DNA from: JACADW01 sp963747985
Lineage (GTDB): Bacteria > Acidobacteriota > UBA6911
DNA length: 64,000 nucleotides
Direction: 5' to 3'
NCBI GenBank assembly: GCA_963747985.1
Contig: CAVVHG010000005.1
Coordinates: 1-64,000 of the forward strand
This document shows, piece after piece, positions 33,901 through 41,224 of this stretch. The stretch's first letter is position 1. Each line of letters opens with the position of its first letter. The notes beneath the pieces are model-generated. The model worked only from the letters and a program-made list of their open reading frames with translations. It was not told the origin of the DNA and searched no databases. The translations under genes and the position numbers were made by a program.

Positions 33901-35824
33901 AGGTGCCGGGCGGACTGTAGTCAGTCCAGTCCACTCTGAGCAGACCACTTCCGGTATCCTGGGGAGGGGGCGGCATGACGTTACGGTTGTCCGCCCAGAC
34001 CGCGTGAAAAACGGGTGACTTCTCGCCGGTGTTGTAAAGCCACTTTCCCGCTGTCGCGGTATCAGGCACAAACTGCGGGGCCGCGGCAAGGTCAATATAG
34101 TCGCCGAGAAACGGGGTCGTGCCGCCTGCGAATATCGGAACGTTGACCGGATTCGACTGAAGCGGGACGGAGACATAGTCTGAGCCTGCGGTCGGCACGA
34201 TGACGTTCATGTACTTGGATACACTGGTGGTCGGCCCTCCGGCGGAAACCGGGAGCGGCGCTACCTGTGCGGCTCGCACCTCAACCGTGTGTCGGACGGG
34301 GAGAGGCTCGAAGGCAACGGGGTCCGCGAGAGGCCAGGACGGATCCTGGGGGTAGAGCCCTGAGGTAGTAGCTCCGTTCTTTTCGAGCAGAAGATCGTAA
34401 AGGTCAGGGTAGAGGTCGTTCCGGAAGTCATAGTAGAGCAGGAGCAGTTTCCCACCCTGAAATGCGAAGGACGGCATGACCTGGCTCCCCTTCGGGTTGT
34501 CGGTATCGTCGACAACCGAGCGCGCCGACCAGGTGGTGCCTCCGTCTGAGGACTTCACATAGACAACGCGGTTTCCGTCGGCGATGCCGTCCGTGGGCTG
34601 AATGGTGTCGCTTCCCCAGTACCCCCTCTCGGACCAGGCAACATACAAGGTCCCCTGGCCGTCGACGGCCATGGTTGGATACGCGTTGGTCCTGAACTCG
34701 CGGAAAGGATCGTCACCGTTCCCCGGGCGTGAGTCCTGGTCAAAAGGCGTGATCTTCGCGACGATAGCAGCCTTGGTGAACTTGCCTCCAAAGTCCGTGG
34801 ACTTGGCCATGACGATGGCGTCGGGATCGCTCGAAGTCTTGAACTGCCGCCAGGCGACATAAACCTCGCCCTTGGGACCGATTGCGATGTTTGTCCCCTG
34901 GCTGATATGAAAGCTCTGATCAATCATGATCGACTTGGACCAGGTCGCGCCGCAGTCGGTCGACCTTGTGAAAAGCACCTTGCTGCTCTTCACATTCTTG
35001 GTGAGATCGCCGGTAAAATCCGCGTAAGCCAGGTAAACGTTGCCGCACGGGATGTTCTGCGTGACGGTGATGGGATTGCCGGCTGCGTCTGCGTCGCTGA
35101 CCTGAAGCGTGGTTGTGAGAGCGCCGCTTCTGGGTATGTCCACGGCAAGCCACTCCTTGTCCAGGAACTGCCCCGAGGTACCGGTCTCGATGACCGTAGT
35201 ACCCAGGTACTTGATCGGGTCTTGATTCTTCGGGACGTTGAAATGCGCCCCTTCGCGGTTGTTCAGGTCAATGAATCGGGCAACGAACATGGAGCTCTGG
35301 GCGTTTGTCCCGCGGTTGAACGCTACTCCGCTGTAATAAAACATCCCGTTCGTTCCTGCCCGGACGGTGGGGTCGGCCGCAGCCGCGTAGCCGTAGATCG
35401 GTGAATTCACCCCTTCCTGCGACGTCCTGGCCTGCGGGTATCCCGGCAGCAGGGTGCTTTGCCAGCTTTGACCGCCGTCGAAGGACTTGAAAATACCAAG
35501 CCAGGCGTCCCCTGTGGCCTTGTCGTCCGGGAGCCCTGGAAGGTTGACCGTGCGGTAGTCGTTTGCTCCCGCCAGGAGGTGCATCGGATTTCGCGTGGAG
35601 ACGGCGATCGAGGGCTCGTTCTGGCGCTGCAGGAACGGGTCCCCGCCCAGGGCAACCCGCTGGCCGGTTTCGTTCAACAGCGCGGTGCCCGAGACCATGT
35701 TTATGTTGCGGCCGGCGATGAGTGGGGGCGAAGAGATCTGAGCTACCCCGACGACTCCTCCCGGCACCAGGGAAGCGACAACCACCGCAAGAAGCATCAA
35801 CGTCGCCAAAGAAGAGTTCCTCAT
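30950..35824 (-). CDS. Giant exported protein: BNR-like propeller, five-residue repeats, Ig-like domains
   Basis: The 1,624-residue product has a signal peptide (LMLLAVVVASLVPGGVVGVA). The N-terminal half looks like a sialidase-type propeller with Asp-box motifs (KSFDGGQSWQSTLL, STDCGATWSKS, SSDGGTTWSARS). Residues about 854-953 are twenty units of an ALLNP-type repeat. The C-terminal third holds Ig-like modules of the Big_5 kind (VYGDKVTFTVKVLSAGGNPT, PSVTGQPVAVSFTVQ, PSWVGQPVTVNFKV). A short C-terminal domain with a GAYTLVLQLADGKKYKV ending resembles domains that close secreted proteins. I see no LPXTG or lipobox. It is likely a cell-surface or secreted adhesin or glycan-binding protein. 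It stands alone; convergent with the kinase gene upstream of it on the map. Confidence 0.8.
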   Translation of the reverse strand: MRNSSLATLMLLAVVVASLVPGGVVGVAQISSPPLIAGRNINMVSGTALLNETGQRVALGGDPFLQRQNEPSIAVSTRNPMHLLAGANDYRTVNLPGLPDDKATGDAWLGIFKSFDGGQSWQSTLLPGYPQARTSQEGVNSPIYGYAAAADPTVRAGTNGMFYYSGVAFNRGTNAQSSMFVARFIDLNNREGAHFNVPKNQDPIKYLGTTVIETGTSGQFLDKEWLAVDIPRSGALTTTLQVSDADAAGNPITVTQNIPCGNVYLAYADFTGDLTKNVKSSKVLFTRSTDCGATWSKSIMIDQSFHISQGTNIAIGPKGEVYVAWRQFKTSSDPDAIVMAKSTDFGGKFTKAAIVAKITPFDQDSRPGNGDDPFREFRTNAYPTMAVDGQGTLYVAWSERGYWGSDTIQPTDGIADGNRVVYVKSSDGGTTWSARSVVDDTDNPKGSQVMPSFAFQGGKLLLLYYDFRNDLYPDLYDLLLEKNGATTSGLYPQDPSWPLADPVAFEPLPVRHTVEVRAAQVAPLPVSAGGPTTSVSKYMNVIVPTAGSDYVSVPLQSNPVNVPIFAGGTTPFLGDYIDLAAAPQFVPDTATAGKWLYNTGEKSPVFHAVWADNRNVMPPPPQDTGSGLLRVDWTDYSPPGTCNNTYPGMRNQDIYTSRLSQGLILGSYGNFKPLNIERAFSVFVENTNQESAPAPGTTFSPSARLFRLTIIAPANVNASFQTLSQPPAVTQKDVEVNNLTKVAVTVFAALKSGTAYNTSLQVRTQELNPDKTVKTGGLESTLILNPDPTNPAPLNVDMRSNQLASAETHDPYVVPFSCTDFAALPSEIISNCQGSAAVAPLTIQWPSLFNPTNPALLNPALLNPALLNPALLNPALLNPALLNPALLNPALLNPALLNPALLNPALLNPALLNPALLNPALLNNAILNPALLNPALLNPALLNPALLNPALLNPAPSGADLNQVAYNSSLIQGTALDPRQTPTTLTDVTWKIRNVGNDASSYFFTWFSALEQKPAQIIIYRTYKTPLAGADCSLKEDGLHYEFLANILRPDLLKPADLNAAVSFSLAPDDELYVTMRFLDPDGQVGPDGIKPALLSAQALAQAANTSDKYATIAYLSYTPAAPVYGDKVTFTVKVLSAGGNPTGNVVLKDGGSALGTVALSGGVATIDVTNLNAGSHTITADYAGEGTFKPGTSASLTLTIRKASPLFSNLAAPTITYGQTPATLGGLIQAGATVPAGESVSVALAGATLGATIGATGSFSTSFATATLGVQGSPYPISYYYPGSANFNGTGPDTSKSLTVLPAGSTTSITSVVPEPSVTGQPVAVSFTVQSVPAGIGTPTGSVTVSDGVASCTGALTSGAGSCVLVWTSTGSRTLTATYQPSPGSNFAASTSTAFTHQVNQADTATTIISDLPDPSWVGQPVTVNFKVIPSLTASGLYPTGAVTVSDGMASCSGTLTAGAGSCALVLTTAGARTLTAAYGGDTNFRASQTAAGEPHSVQLYLAFTGFASPLGPASDPPSGIVYGPFNVTSNITIKWQLQDYFGNYVGDLAMISSLIAQGSSGTVTLYDPTQNATGSTQLRYDATSGKNQYLFNWDVTKTPAGAYTLVLQLADGKKYKVNVLTQ
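32964..33263. repeat. 15-bp tandem repeat, 20 copies, coding for the ALLNP repeat
   Basis: Exactly 20 units of 15 bases can be aligned, with the plus-strand consensus GGGTTCAGCAGCGCC. Variants differ mostly at third codon positions (GGATTGAGCAATGCA and similar). Only units 6-7 (GGATTCAGAATGGCG, TTGTTCAGCAATGCG) change the amino acids, to NNAIL. Identity of neighbours such as units 11-16 suggests recent unit duplication in part of the array. The array is in frame within the giant exported protein. Confidence 0.95.
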
Positions 35825-36258
35825 CGTTCCTCACCTCGTATCCTGCCGGGAAGACAGGTCTCTGAGCAGGCTGGTCTCCGCCTGCGGGATGCACAAGGCA
35901 TCCCACAACCGATGTCTGGATCCACGTTGTTTGCGGGAGGCTGCGGCCGGGACGCATGCAGCCGATCCTGGCCTTGCTACCCTTCCTACACCCGAGATTC
36001 GTGTAACGCCAAGATTTTACAATAAGTACATCTAATTCCAAGTATAAAATGTCCTAATTGGAACAGGTCCTGGCGGAGCGGGAAGGAAATGCAGTCGTTT
36101 CGGTTGGCAGGGCCGGAGGCCCGTCTCATACCAGCCTGGCGCAACGCGCCAGGTGCGCAGGAACCAAGTGGAAAATAAGGGCGGTGAGCCCGTGTCATAG
36201 CCCGAACCAGGGCAAGCCCCTAAGCATCCCCGGCGGAGCGATCCTGCCCGGCCACCCG
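35825..36258. other. Upstream region of the giant exported protein gene
   Basis: The 434 bases lie between the start of the giant gene and the 3' end of the CoA-transferase gene, both on the minus strand. The part 36000-36060 is AT-rich and could hold the promoter of the giant gene, leaving a leader of about 180 bases. An 8-bp GC-rich hairpin (CCTGGCGC/GCGCCAGG) lies at 36135-36153, 106 bases after the CoA-transferase stop, and may end that transcript although no T-run follows. I saw no known riboswitch pattern. Confidence 0.4.
36135..36153. terminator. GC-rich hairpin downstream of the CoA-transferase gene
   Basis: CCTGGCGC-AAC-GCGCCAGG forms a perfect 8-bp stem with a 3-base loop. It has no adjacent T-run, so a terminator role is only suggested by its place after the gene. 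Confidence 0.3.
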
Positions 36259-37452
36259 TCAGACTACGCCCTGATCACGAAGGTCGGCGATTTCCTCTCT
36301 GGAATATCCCAATCCCTCGAGGATCTCGTCCGTATCGGCCGAGAGCCTGGGCGGCGCGGCGACCACATCACCGGGAGTCTTCTCAAACTGAGCGGTCAGC
36401 GAGAAGAGCTTGAGATCGCCGATTCCCTTTTCCCGGACTGTCCTGATGGTCTCCCGGTGCCGGATCTGGGGGGCGTCCAGCGCAGCCTCCAGCGACAGGA
36501 TCTCACCGGAAGGGACTCCTTTGGCGTTGAGTGCCCCCACCCAATAAGCGGTGGGTTTCTCCCTCAATTTCGCCTCGAGCAGCGGTGTCAGCTCCCTGCG
36601 GTTCTTCTTGCGGGTGTCCCGCTCCTGGAAGCGCGGATCCGTCTTCAGCTCCGGCACTCCGAGGATGTCGCAGACTGCCTCCCACTGGTCCTGCTGGTTG
36701 GCGGCGATGTTGATGTATCCATCCCGGGTGACGAAGGTCCCGGACGGGGCCGCGGTGAAGTTGTCGTTGCCGAGCAATTGGGGCTGCTGCTTGCCGATCA
36801 GGAGGTTGGCCGCCACCCAGCCCATGAGAGGCATGATCGAATCCAGCAAAGCCACATCGATGAACTGTCCCTCGCCCGTGCGCTCACGGTGGTACAGCGC
36901 GGCCATGATCGCGAAGGCCGCGTTCAGGCCGCCCACCGTGTCGCACACCGGGAAACCGCAGCGTAACGGATTCAGCCGCTCGTCACCGTTGACGGCCATC
37001 ACCCCGCTCAGGCCCTGGATGATCTGATCGTAGGCAGGCTTGTACGCGTCGGGCCCGGTCTGCCCGAAGCCCGAGATTGCGCAGTAGATCAGCTTCGGGT
37101 TCAGCTCGCGCAGCTTCTGATAGGAAAATCCGAGACGCTCCATGACCCCGGGGCGGAAATTCTCCACCAGCACGTCGGCCGTCGGAACGAGCTTGCGGAA
37201 TATCTCCGCACCCCGTTCCTCCTTCAGGTTCAGTGTCAGGGATTTCTTGTTCGCGTTCTGTGCGAGGAAGCTCGTACCCATAAGCTGCTTGTTCAATGCC
37301 GGGACGCAGCCCAGTTTCCGGGCGAGGTCGCCTCCGACCGGGTTTTCGATCTTGAGGACCTCTGCCCCCAGCAGGGCGAGATGCATGGTCGCAAACGGTC
37401 CGGCGAGGACGTTCGTCATGTCCAGCACGCGAATCCCCGACATCAGCTTCAT
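36259..37452 (-). CDS. CoA-transferase family III (CaiB/BaiF type)
   Basis: This 397-residue enzyme moves CoA between carboxylic acids. The N-terminal MSGIRVLDMTNVLAGPFATM is the family signature, followed by LLGAEVLKIENPVGGDLAR, LTLNLKEERGAEIFRKLV and VLVENFRPGVMERLGF. FPVCDTVGGLNAAF places the catalytic Asp at 171, matching Asp169 of formyl-CoA transferase. The length fits the family. The gene lies 78 bases after an HMG-CoA-lyase-like gene on the same strand. The pair suggests CoA activation of a C5-C6 3-hydroxy-dicarboxylate (hydroxymethylglutarate or citramalate) and its cleavage. The substrate is inferred from the neighbour only. Confidence 0.88.
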   Translation of the reverse strand: MKLMSGIRVLDMTNVLAGPFATMHLALLGAEVLKIENPVGGDLARKLGCVPALNKQLMGTSFLAQNANKKSLTLNLKEERGAEIFRKLVPTADVLVENFRPGVMERLGFSYQKLRELNPKLIYCAISGFGQTGPDAYKPAYDQIIQGLSGVMAVNGDERLNPLRCGFPVCDTVGGLNAAFAIMAALYHRERTGEGQFIDVALLDSIMPLMGWVAANLLIGKQQPQLLGNDNFTAAPSGTFVTRDGYINIAANQQDQWEAVCDILGVPELKTDPRFQERDTRKKNRRELTPLLEAKLREKPTAYWVGALNAKGVPSGEILSLEAALDAPQIRHRETIRTVREKGIGDLKLFSLTAQFEKTPGDVVAAPPRLSADTDEILEGLGYSREEIADLRDQGVV

Positions 37453-37530
37453 AATTGCGTACTCCTCTCGATTACCGAAGTCATGAACACGAACCCATGA
37501 CGGGCGCCGGTGTCCAGGGCTGAGCCGGGG

Positions 37531-38463
37531 TCAGTCACTGGCTGCCTGCGCTTCCCTCCCGACTTCGCGCATCGGGCCGCTACGATGCACGGCCCCGGGC
37601 AGCGGCCGCTGAAGGAACTGCCCGGCCTCGGAGGAGACCGTGATCATCTTGTCCAGCTGGATGTCGCGCCGCCGGCCCATTCTCTGCAGAAGATGCACGA
37701 AGTCCTCCGTGCAGAGGTTGCCTGCGGCGACGGCGGTGAAGGGGCATCCTCCCAGGCCGGCAAACGCCGCTTCGAAGTACTTCACGCCGCATTTCAGCGC
37801 GGCGCATGCATTGGCCATCGCCAGGCCGTAGGTGTCATGAAAATGGCAAGCACACTCGGCCGTGGGATCGATCTCCAGGATGGCACCAAACAGCCGCTCC
37901 ACCTGGTCCGGAATCGCGTGCCCCGCCGTGTCCGCCAGGCTGATCGTCCTGAGACCCGCATCGAGGTAATGCCGGACGATCTCCAGCACCCTTCCCTGGG
38001 AAACGATTCCTTCGTATCCGCAGCCGAACGCCGATTGAACGGAAGCCTGGACCGGCTTTCCGGCGGCCACGGCCCGGCGTGCCATGGCGATGATGCGCTC
38101 CGTTGCTTCCTGGGTGCCCATTCCCGTATTCTTCCGGCTGTGGGTGTCGCTTGCGGAAACTCCCATGCAGAACTGCTCAACGCCGCAGGCCATTCCGCGC
38201 TCCAGTCCTTTCTCGTTCAGCACCAGCCCCGACAGCGTAACGGACCGGGCCTTCCGGCCCGGTTGCGTAAAGTGATTGAAGAGCTGATCCGTGTCGGCCA
38301 TCTGAGGGACCTTTGCGGGATGCACAAACGAGCCCAGCTGGATGATGTCCACGCCTGACAGGATCAGCGTCTCGATCCACCGGATCTTCTGATCGGTCGG
38401 AACGACCGCCTTTTCCACCTGCAGCCCGTCCCGCATTCCAACTTCGTGGATGATTGTCTCCAT
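37531..38463 (-). CDS. HMG-CoA lyase-like enzyme (HMGL family)
   Basis: The 310-residue product is a DRE-TIM metallolyase. IIHEVGMRDGLQVEKAVVPT is the first metal-binding motif, LADTAGHAIP and CHFHDTYGLAMANA give the His ligands, and FAGLGGCPFTAVAAGNLCTE holds the signature Cys of HMG-CoA and citramalyl-CoA-type lyases. It would split an acyl-CoA into acetyl-CoA and a keto acid, in leucine or C5-dicarboxylate breakdown. Downstream lies a family III CoA-transferase that could supply its substrate. The start ATG 38463 (METIIHEVGMRDG) is the natural family start. Which of the two substrates is used cannot be decided here. Confidence 0.88.
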   Translation of the reverse strand: METIIHEVGMRDGLQVEKAVVPTDQKIRWIETLILSGVDIIQLGSFVHPAKVPQMADTDQLFNHFTQPGRKARSVTLSGLVLNEKGLERGMACGVEQFCMGVSASDTHSRKNTGMGTQEATERIIAMARRAVAAGKPVQASVQSAFGCGYEGIVSQGRVLEIVRHYLDAGLRTISLADTAGHAIPDQVERLFGAILEIDPTAECACHFHDTYGLAMANACAALKCGVKYFEAAFAGLGGCPFTAVAAGNLCTEDFVHLLQRMGRRRDIQLDKMITVSSEAGQFLQRPLPGAVHRSGPMREVGREAQAASD

Positions 38464-38497
38464 TATTGCTTCTCTCCAGTGTGCGCAAGGGTCACTG

Positions 38498-39136
38498 TCA
38501 CAGAACGCGGAGGCTGCGCAATTCGTCTTCCAGCTCTTGAGGCGACTTGAAATGGATTGTCCTGAATCCCAACTGATCCGCGCTGATTACGTTGATCAGG
38601 GAGTCATCGATGAAAAGGCACTCGTGAGGTTTCCGGTCAATCCGCTCGAGGAGCACGGCATAGATACGGGGATCAGGCTTGATCAGCTTAACCTCCCCTG
38701 AAACCAGGATCGTGTCAAACCAGCTGAAGAACTCGTACCTGGGGCGAGTGAGCTCATATTTCTCCACGGACCAGTTGCTCAGCCCGTGCAAACGGTAGCC
38801 GGCCTGCTTCAGCCGGCGCAGAATAGCCACGGTGGGCTGAATGAGACCCCCGATTGACTCTTCCCAGCGCTCGTCGTATGCCTTGATCAGCCCTGCATAG
38901 GCAGGGAAGCGCTCGCACAATTCGGCGACACCTTCGGCGAAGGGGCGTCCAATGTCCTGTTGCAGGTTCCACTCGATGAACCCGACTTCTGTGAGGAAGC
39001 GCTCCATCGATGCGGCATCTCCGTCGAAGAACTTGCGGTAGAGATAGCGCGGGTTCCAGTCAATGAGGACACCCCCAAAATCGAAGATGATGTCCGCGTA
39101 TCGACGGTTGACTCCTTCCATGCATTGTTCTCGCAC
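38498..39136 (-). CDS. HAD-superfamily hydrolase (subfamily IA type)
   Basis: The product of about 212 residues has the HAD motifs: IIFDFGGVLIDWNPRYLYRK (motif I; the second Asp position is Gly-Gly as in the class with a DFGG start), LHGLSNWSVEKYE (motif II Ser), KLIKPDPRIYAVLLER (motif III Lys) and CLFIDDSLINVISADQLGF (motif IV Asp-Asp). It resembles haloacid-dehalogenase-like or YihX-like sugar phosphatases. The start is GTG 39136 or ATG 39121; neither has a strong ribosome site. It lies 34 bases upstream of the HMG-CoA-lyase-like gene on the same strand and may be co-transcribed, without an obvious metabolic link. Confidence 0.85.
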   Translation of the reverse strand: MREQCMEGVNRRYADIIFDFGGVLIDWNPRYLYRKFFDGDAASMERFLTEVGFIEWNLQQDIGRPFAEGVAELCERFPAYAGLIKAYDERWEESIGGLIQPTVAILRRLKQAGYRLHGLSNWSVEKYELTRPRYEFFSWFDTILVSGEVKLIKPDPRIYAVLLERIDRKPHECLFIDDSLINVISADQLGFRTIHFKSPQELEDELRSLRVL

Positions 39137-39241
39137 TATCTCAGCGTCTCCCCGGAACGGGGATGAATTCTACCATGCGAGTCTGATCGTTGGGGCTCTG
39201 CGGAGAACCGGGCAAGTCGGGCTTCATGCACCGGAGCGGCT

Positions 39242-39687
39242 TCAGCTGGTTATCGCGTTCGCCTCGCTGACAAAAGCCCGGATGTTCCCGGTCGTCACAC
39301 CTGGGGGCATGCCGCCGGCGCATGAAAGAATCAGTCGCGATCTGTCCGGAGTCCGCTCGAGCAGGTCCCGGACTGCGGAGCGGACCTCTTCCGGAGATCC
39401 CTGCGCGAGCACATCCCTTGGAGGGATCGTGCCGAGGATCGACAATCGATTCGCAGATAGCGCCCTCAGCTCCGCGAGGGGTGTCTGAATCCCCGGATTG
39501 AAGAGGTTTATGCCGATCTCAGGGTAACAGCGTAGCGAGGATGCACAAGGCGCATCGAGGTATTCGGCGATCTCGACTCCTTACCAGCCGGCAGCCAGGG
39601 GGAATCGACGATGAAACCGCACGGAACCGGGCGGCTCACCCGGCCCTCGAGCACCTCCAGCAACCTCCGCCGCCGTTCGTCGTTCAC
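39242..39687 (-). pseudogene. Decayed uroporphyrinogen-decarboxylase-like (URO-D/MtaA) gene
   Basis: The minus strand begins at a GTG (39687) with NDERRRRLLEVLEGRVSRPV followed by PCGFIVDSPWLP, like the N-terminus of URO-D-family methyltransferases. It then breaks off and continues in another frame with CYPEIGINLFNPGIQTPLAE, LSILGTIPPRDVLAQGSPEE, DLLERTPDRSRLILSCAGGM and a stop at 39242. The latter is a good URO-D C-terminal third. About 200 residues of the barrel are missing between. This is a deletion-damaged relic whose 5' end touches REP-like copy B (39688). Confidence 0.65.
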
Positions 39688-39760
39688 GGGGTCTGACCCT
39701 GAAAATGCAATCTCAGGCGGAATTCGATCCCGGAAATTGCATTTTCAGGGTCAGACCCCG
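39688..39760. repeat. REP-like hairpin, family 1 copy B (perfect 24-bp arms)
   Basis: Arms at 39688-39711 and 39736-39759 are perfect inverted copies of each other (left arm begins GGGGTCTGACCCTGAAAATG). The 24-base loop region contains a second TTCCGG-like piece. It lies 7 bases after the stop of the minus-strand metalloprotease-like gene and directly at the start of the URO-D relic. Confidence 0.85.
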
Positions 39761-39766
39761 ATTTGT

Positions 39767-40513
39767 CTATTTTCCTCTGCTCTCCAGCAGCTCCCTCCAA
39801 ACCTCCGCTTCGGCCATTTCGGCCGGCCCTTCTATCTCGTTCATGAGAGACTGGATCCTCCGCAGATATTGCCACTCCTGTTCGTTCAAAGCCGTGCCAT
39901 GTGATGCACGGCGACGGGACGTTTCGAACCCCTCAGCCTCTGCGTTCAACTCCTCGAGCAGGCGTCTATGGTTCTGATCACCGAGCGTCCAAACGGCATG
40001 GGCCAGCTCGTGTCCAAGGATCTCCGCATAGCGCTCCTTCTTGCGCAGTCCCTTGAATCGAACGAAGCCGTCAGGATCTCTGACCCCCTCCCCAACCAAC
40101 GCCTCATCAATGACCGGGAGACAGAGCCGGATCACCGCTGTGGGCTTCTGTCCGTCCAGACCGGGTTTCTCAATCAGAAACTTCCCTGCCTCGCGATCAC
40201 GGAGAGCCTTGGGGGCCGGCATCTCCACTTGAACCACATTCCCGCTGGTTTCGACCCACCGCCATAGGCTATGTAATTCAGGATGTTTGAGCCGACCGGA
40301 GGCGTCCTTCGAGAAGACCATCGCCTTGATTGCCTCCCACGCTCGAAGCTGTTTTTGTGATAGACGATCGGTCCGGATGCCGGGGGGCGTTGGAGCTGTC
40401 AGATCGTCAGGATTGGATGCCTCGAGCAACCTTTGCTCTGGTTTCATCCCTGGCACCGCCGCCACCCACATTGCGAGGAGCATCGCGCTACATGAAATCG
40501 ATCCGCTTGCCAT
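39767..40513 (-). CDS. Exported metalloprotease-like protein (HExxH)
   Basis: The 248-residue protein has a weak signal peptide (SAMLLAMWVAAVPG). Its only clear motif is ERYAEILGHELAHAVWTLGD, a zinc-peptidase HExxH with His168, Glu169 and His172. The Glu-rich helix after it (LLEELNAEAEGFE) offers a possible third ligand, as in gluzincins. The rest has a conserved-looking IRLCLPVIDEALVGEG segment but no family I can name. It might be a peptidase or a protein with a structural metal site. It is divergent from the ECF sigma gene. REP-like copy B follows its stop. Confidence 0.65.
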   Translation of the reverse strand: MASGSISCSAMLLAMWVAAVPGMKPEQRLLEASNPDDLTAPTPPGIRTDRLSQKQLRAWEAIKAMVFSKDASGRLKHPELHSLWRWVETSGNVVQVEMPAPKALRDREAGKFLIEKPGLDGQKPTAVIRLCLPVIDEALVGEGVRDPDGFVRFKGLRKKERYAEILGHELAHAVWTLGDQNHRRLLEELNAEAEGFETSRRRASHGTALNEQEWQYLRRIQSLMNEIEGPAEMAEAEVWRELLESRGK

Positions 40514-40595
40514 GGGGCGCCATTTCCAGCGGCTGTGTCGAGCCGCGTTCGGCCCCTAATGCGCAGACTGGCAGGAAATGCGGAAATTCCCGGTG

Positions 40596-40601
40596 TATAA
40601 T
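40596..40601 (+). promoter_or_regulatory. Consensus -10 box upstream of the ECF sigma gene
   Basis: TATAAT at 40596-40601 lies 45 bases before the sigma-factor start and 83 bases from the divergent metalloprotease-like gene. The -35 region is weak (AGGAAA near 40573). The call rests mainly on the perfect -10 hexamer and its place. Confidence 0.45.
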
Positions 40602-40645
40602 CGCAGTCAAATCGGAAACGGCTTCTCCCCCGACAAGGGGTGTCT

Positions 40646-41224
40646 ATGAGCGGACACCGGCCACGGGAAATAACTCTGCTGCTTCAGGATTGGTGCCGCG
40701 GCGACCAGTCAGCCCTGGACAGGCTCGTCCCCCTCGTCTATGACGAGCTGCACCGCCTGGCGCACATCTACATGGTGCGCGAGCGGTCGGATCACACCCT
40801 GCAGACAAGCGCACTGGTCAACGAGGCCTATCTCCGCCTGATCGATGCGGACCGCATCGCATGGAAGGACCGCGTCCATTTCTTTGCCATCTCCGCCAAC
40901 GTGATGCGCCGGATCCTGGTGGAATTTGCCCGGGCACGCGGTTCTCAGAAGCGTGGCGGAGGCGCCGTGAAAGTGGATTTTGACGAGGCTTTGGTTCCCG
41001 CAGTTGGACATGATCGCCTCCTGATCGCACTCGATGACGCGCTGAAGGATCTGGCGAGAATCGATCCCCGGGAGGCACAAGTGGTGGAATTGCGTTTTTT
41101 CGGCGGGCTGAGTGAGAAGGAGACGGCGGAAGTGGTAGGAGTAACGGATAGGACGGTGAGGCAGGACTGGAATCACGCGAAGGCCTGGCTGATGGATGAG
41201 TTGAACCGGGGAATGCGGCAATGA
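40646..41224 (+). CDS. ECF-type RNA polymerase sigma factor
   Basis: I choose ATG 40646, 6 bases after AAGGGG, giving 192 residues (a GTG 6 bases upstream is too close to the ribosome site). The protein has region 2 (LVPLVYDELHRLAHIYMVRE, TLQTSALVNEAYLRLIDADR) and region 4 (LARIDPREAQVVELRFFGGL, SEKETAEVVGVTDRTVRQDW). The TLQTSALVNEAYLRL motif marks the ECF-like group found next to Ser/Thr kinases in Acidobacteriota and Planctomycetes. The stop overlaps the start of such a kinase by 4 bases. The two genes probably form a sensing unit in which the kinase controls the sigma factor. Confidence 0.9.
   Translation: MSGHRPREITLLLQDWCRGDQSALDRLVPLVYDELHRLAHIYMVRERSDHTLQTSALVNEAYLRLIDADRIAWKDRVHFFAISANVMRRILVEFARARGSQKRGGGAVKVDFDEALVPAVGHDRLLIALDDALKDLARIDPREAQVVELRFFGGLSEKETAEVVGVTDRTVRQDWNHAKAWLMDELNRGMRQ

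Noticed and set aside
35825..36258. Riboswitch in the long leader of the giant gene
   Set aside because: The leader has GC-rich pairing potential but I could not match any known riboswitch core such as GEMM or cobalamin.
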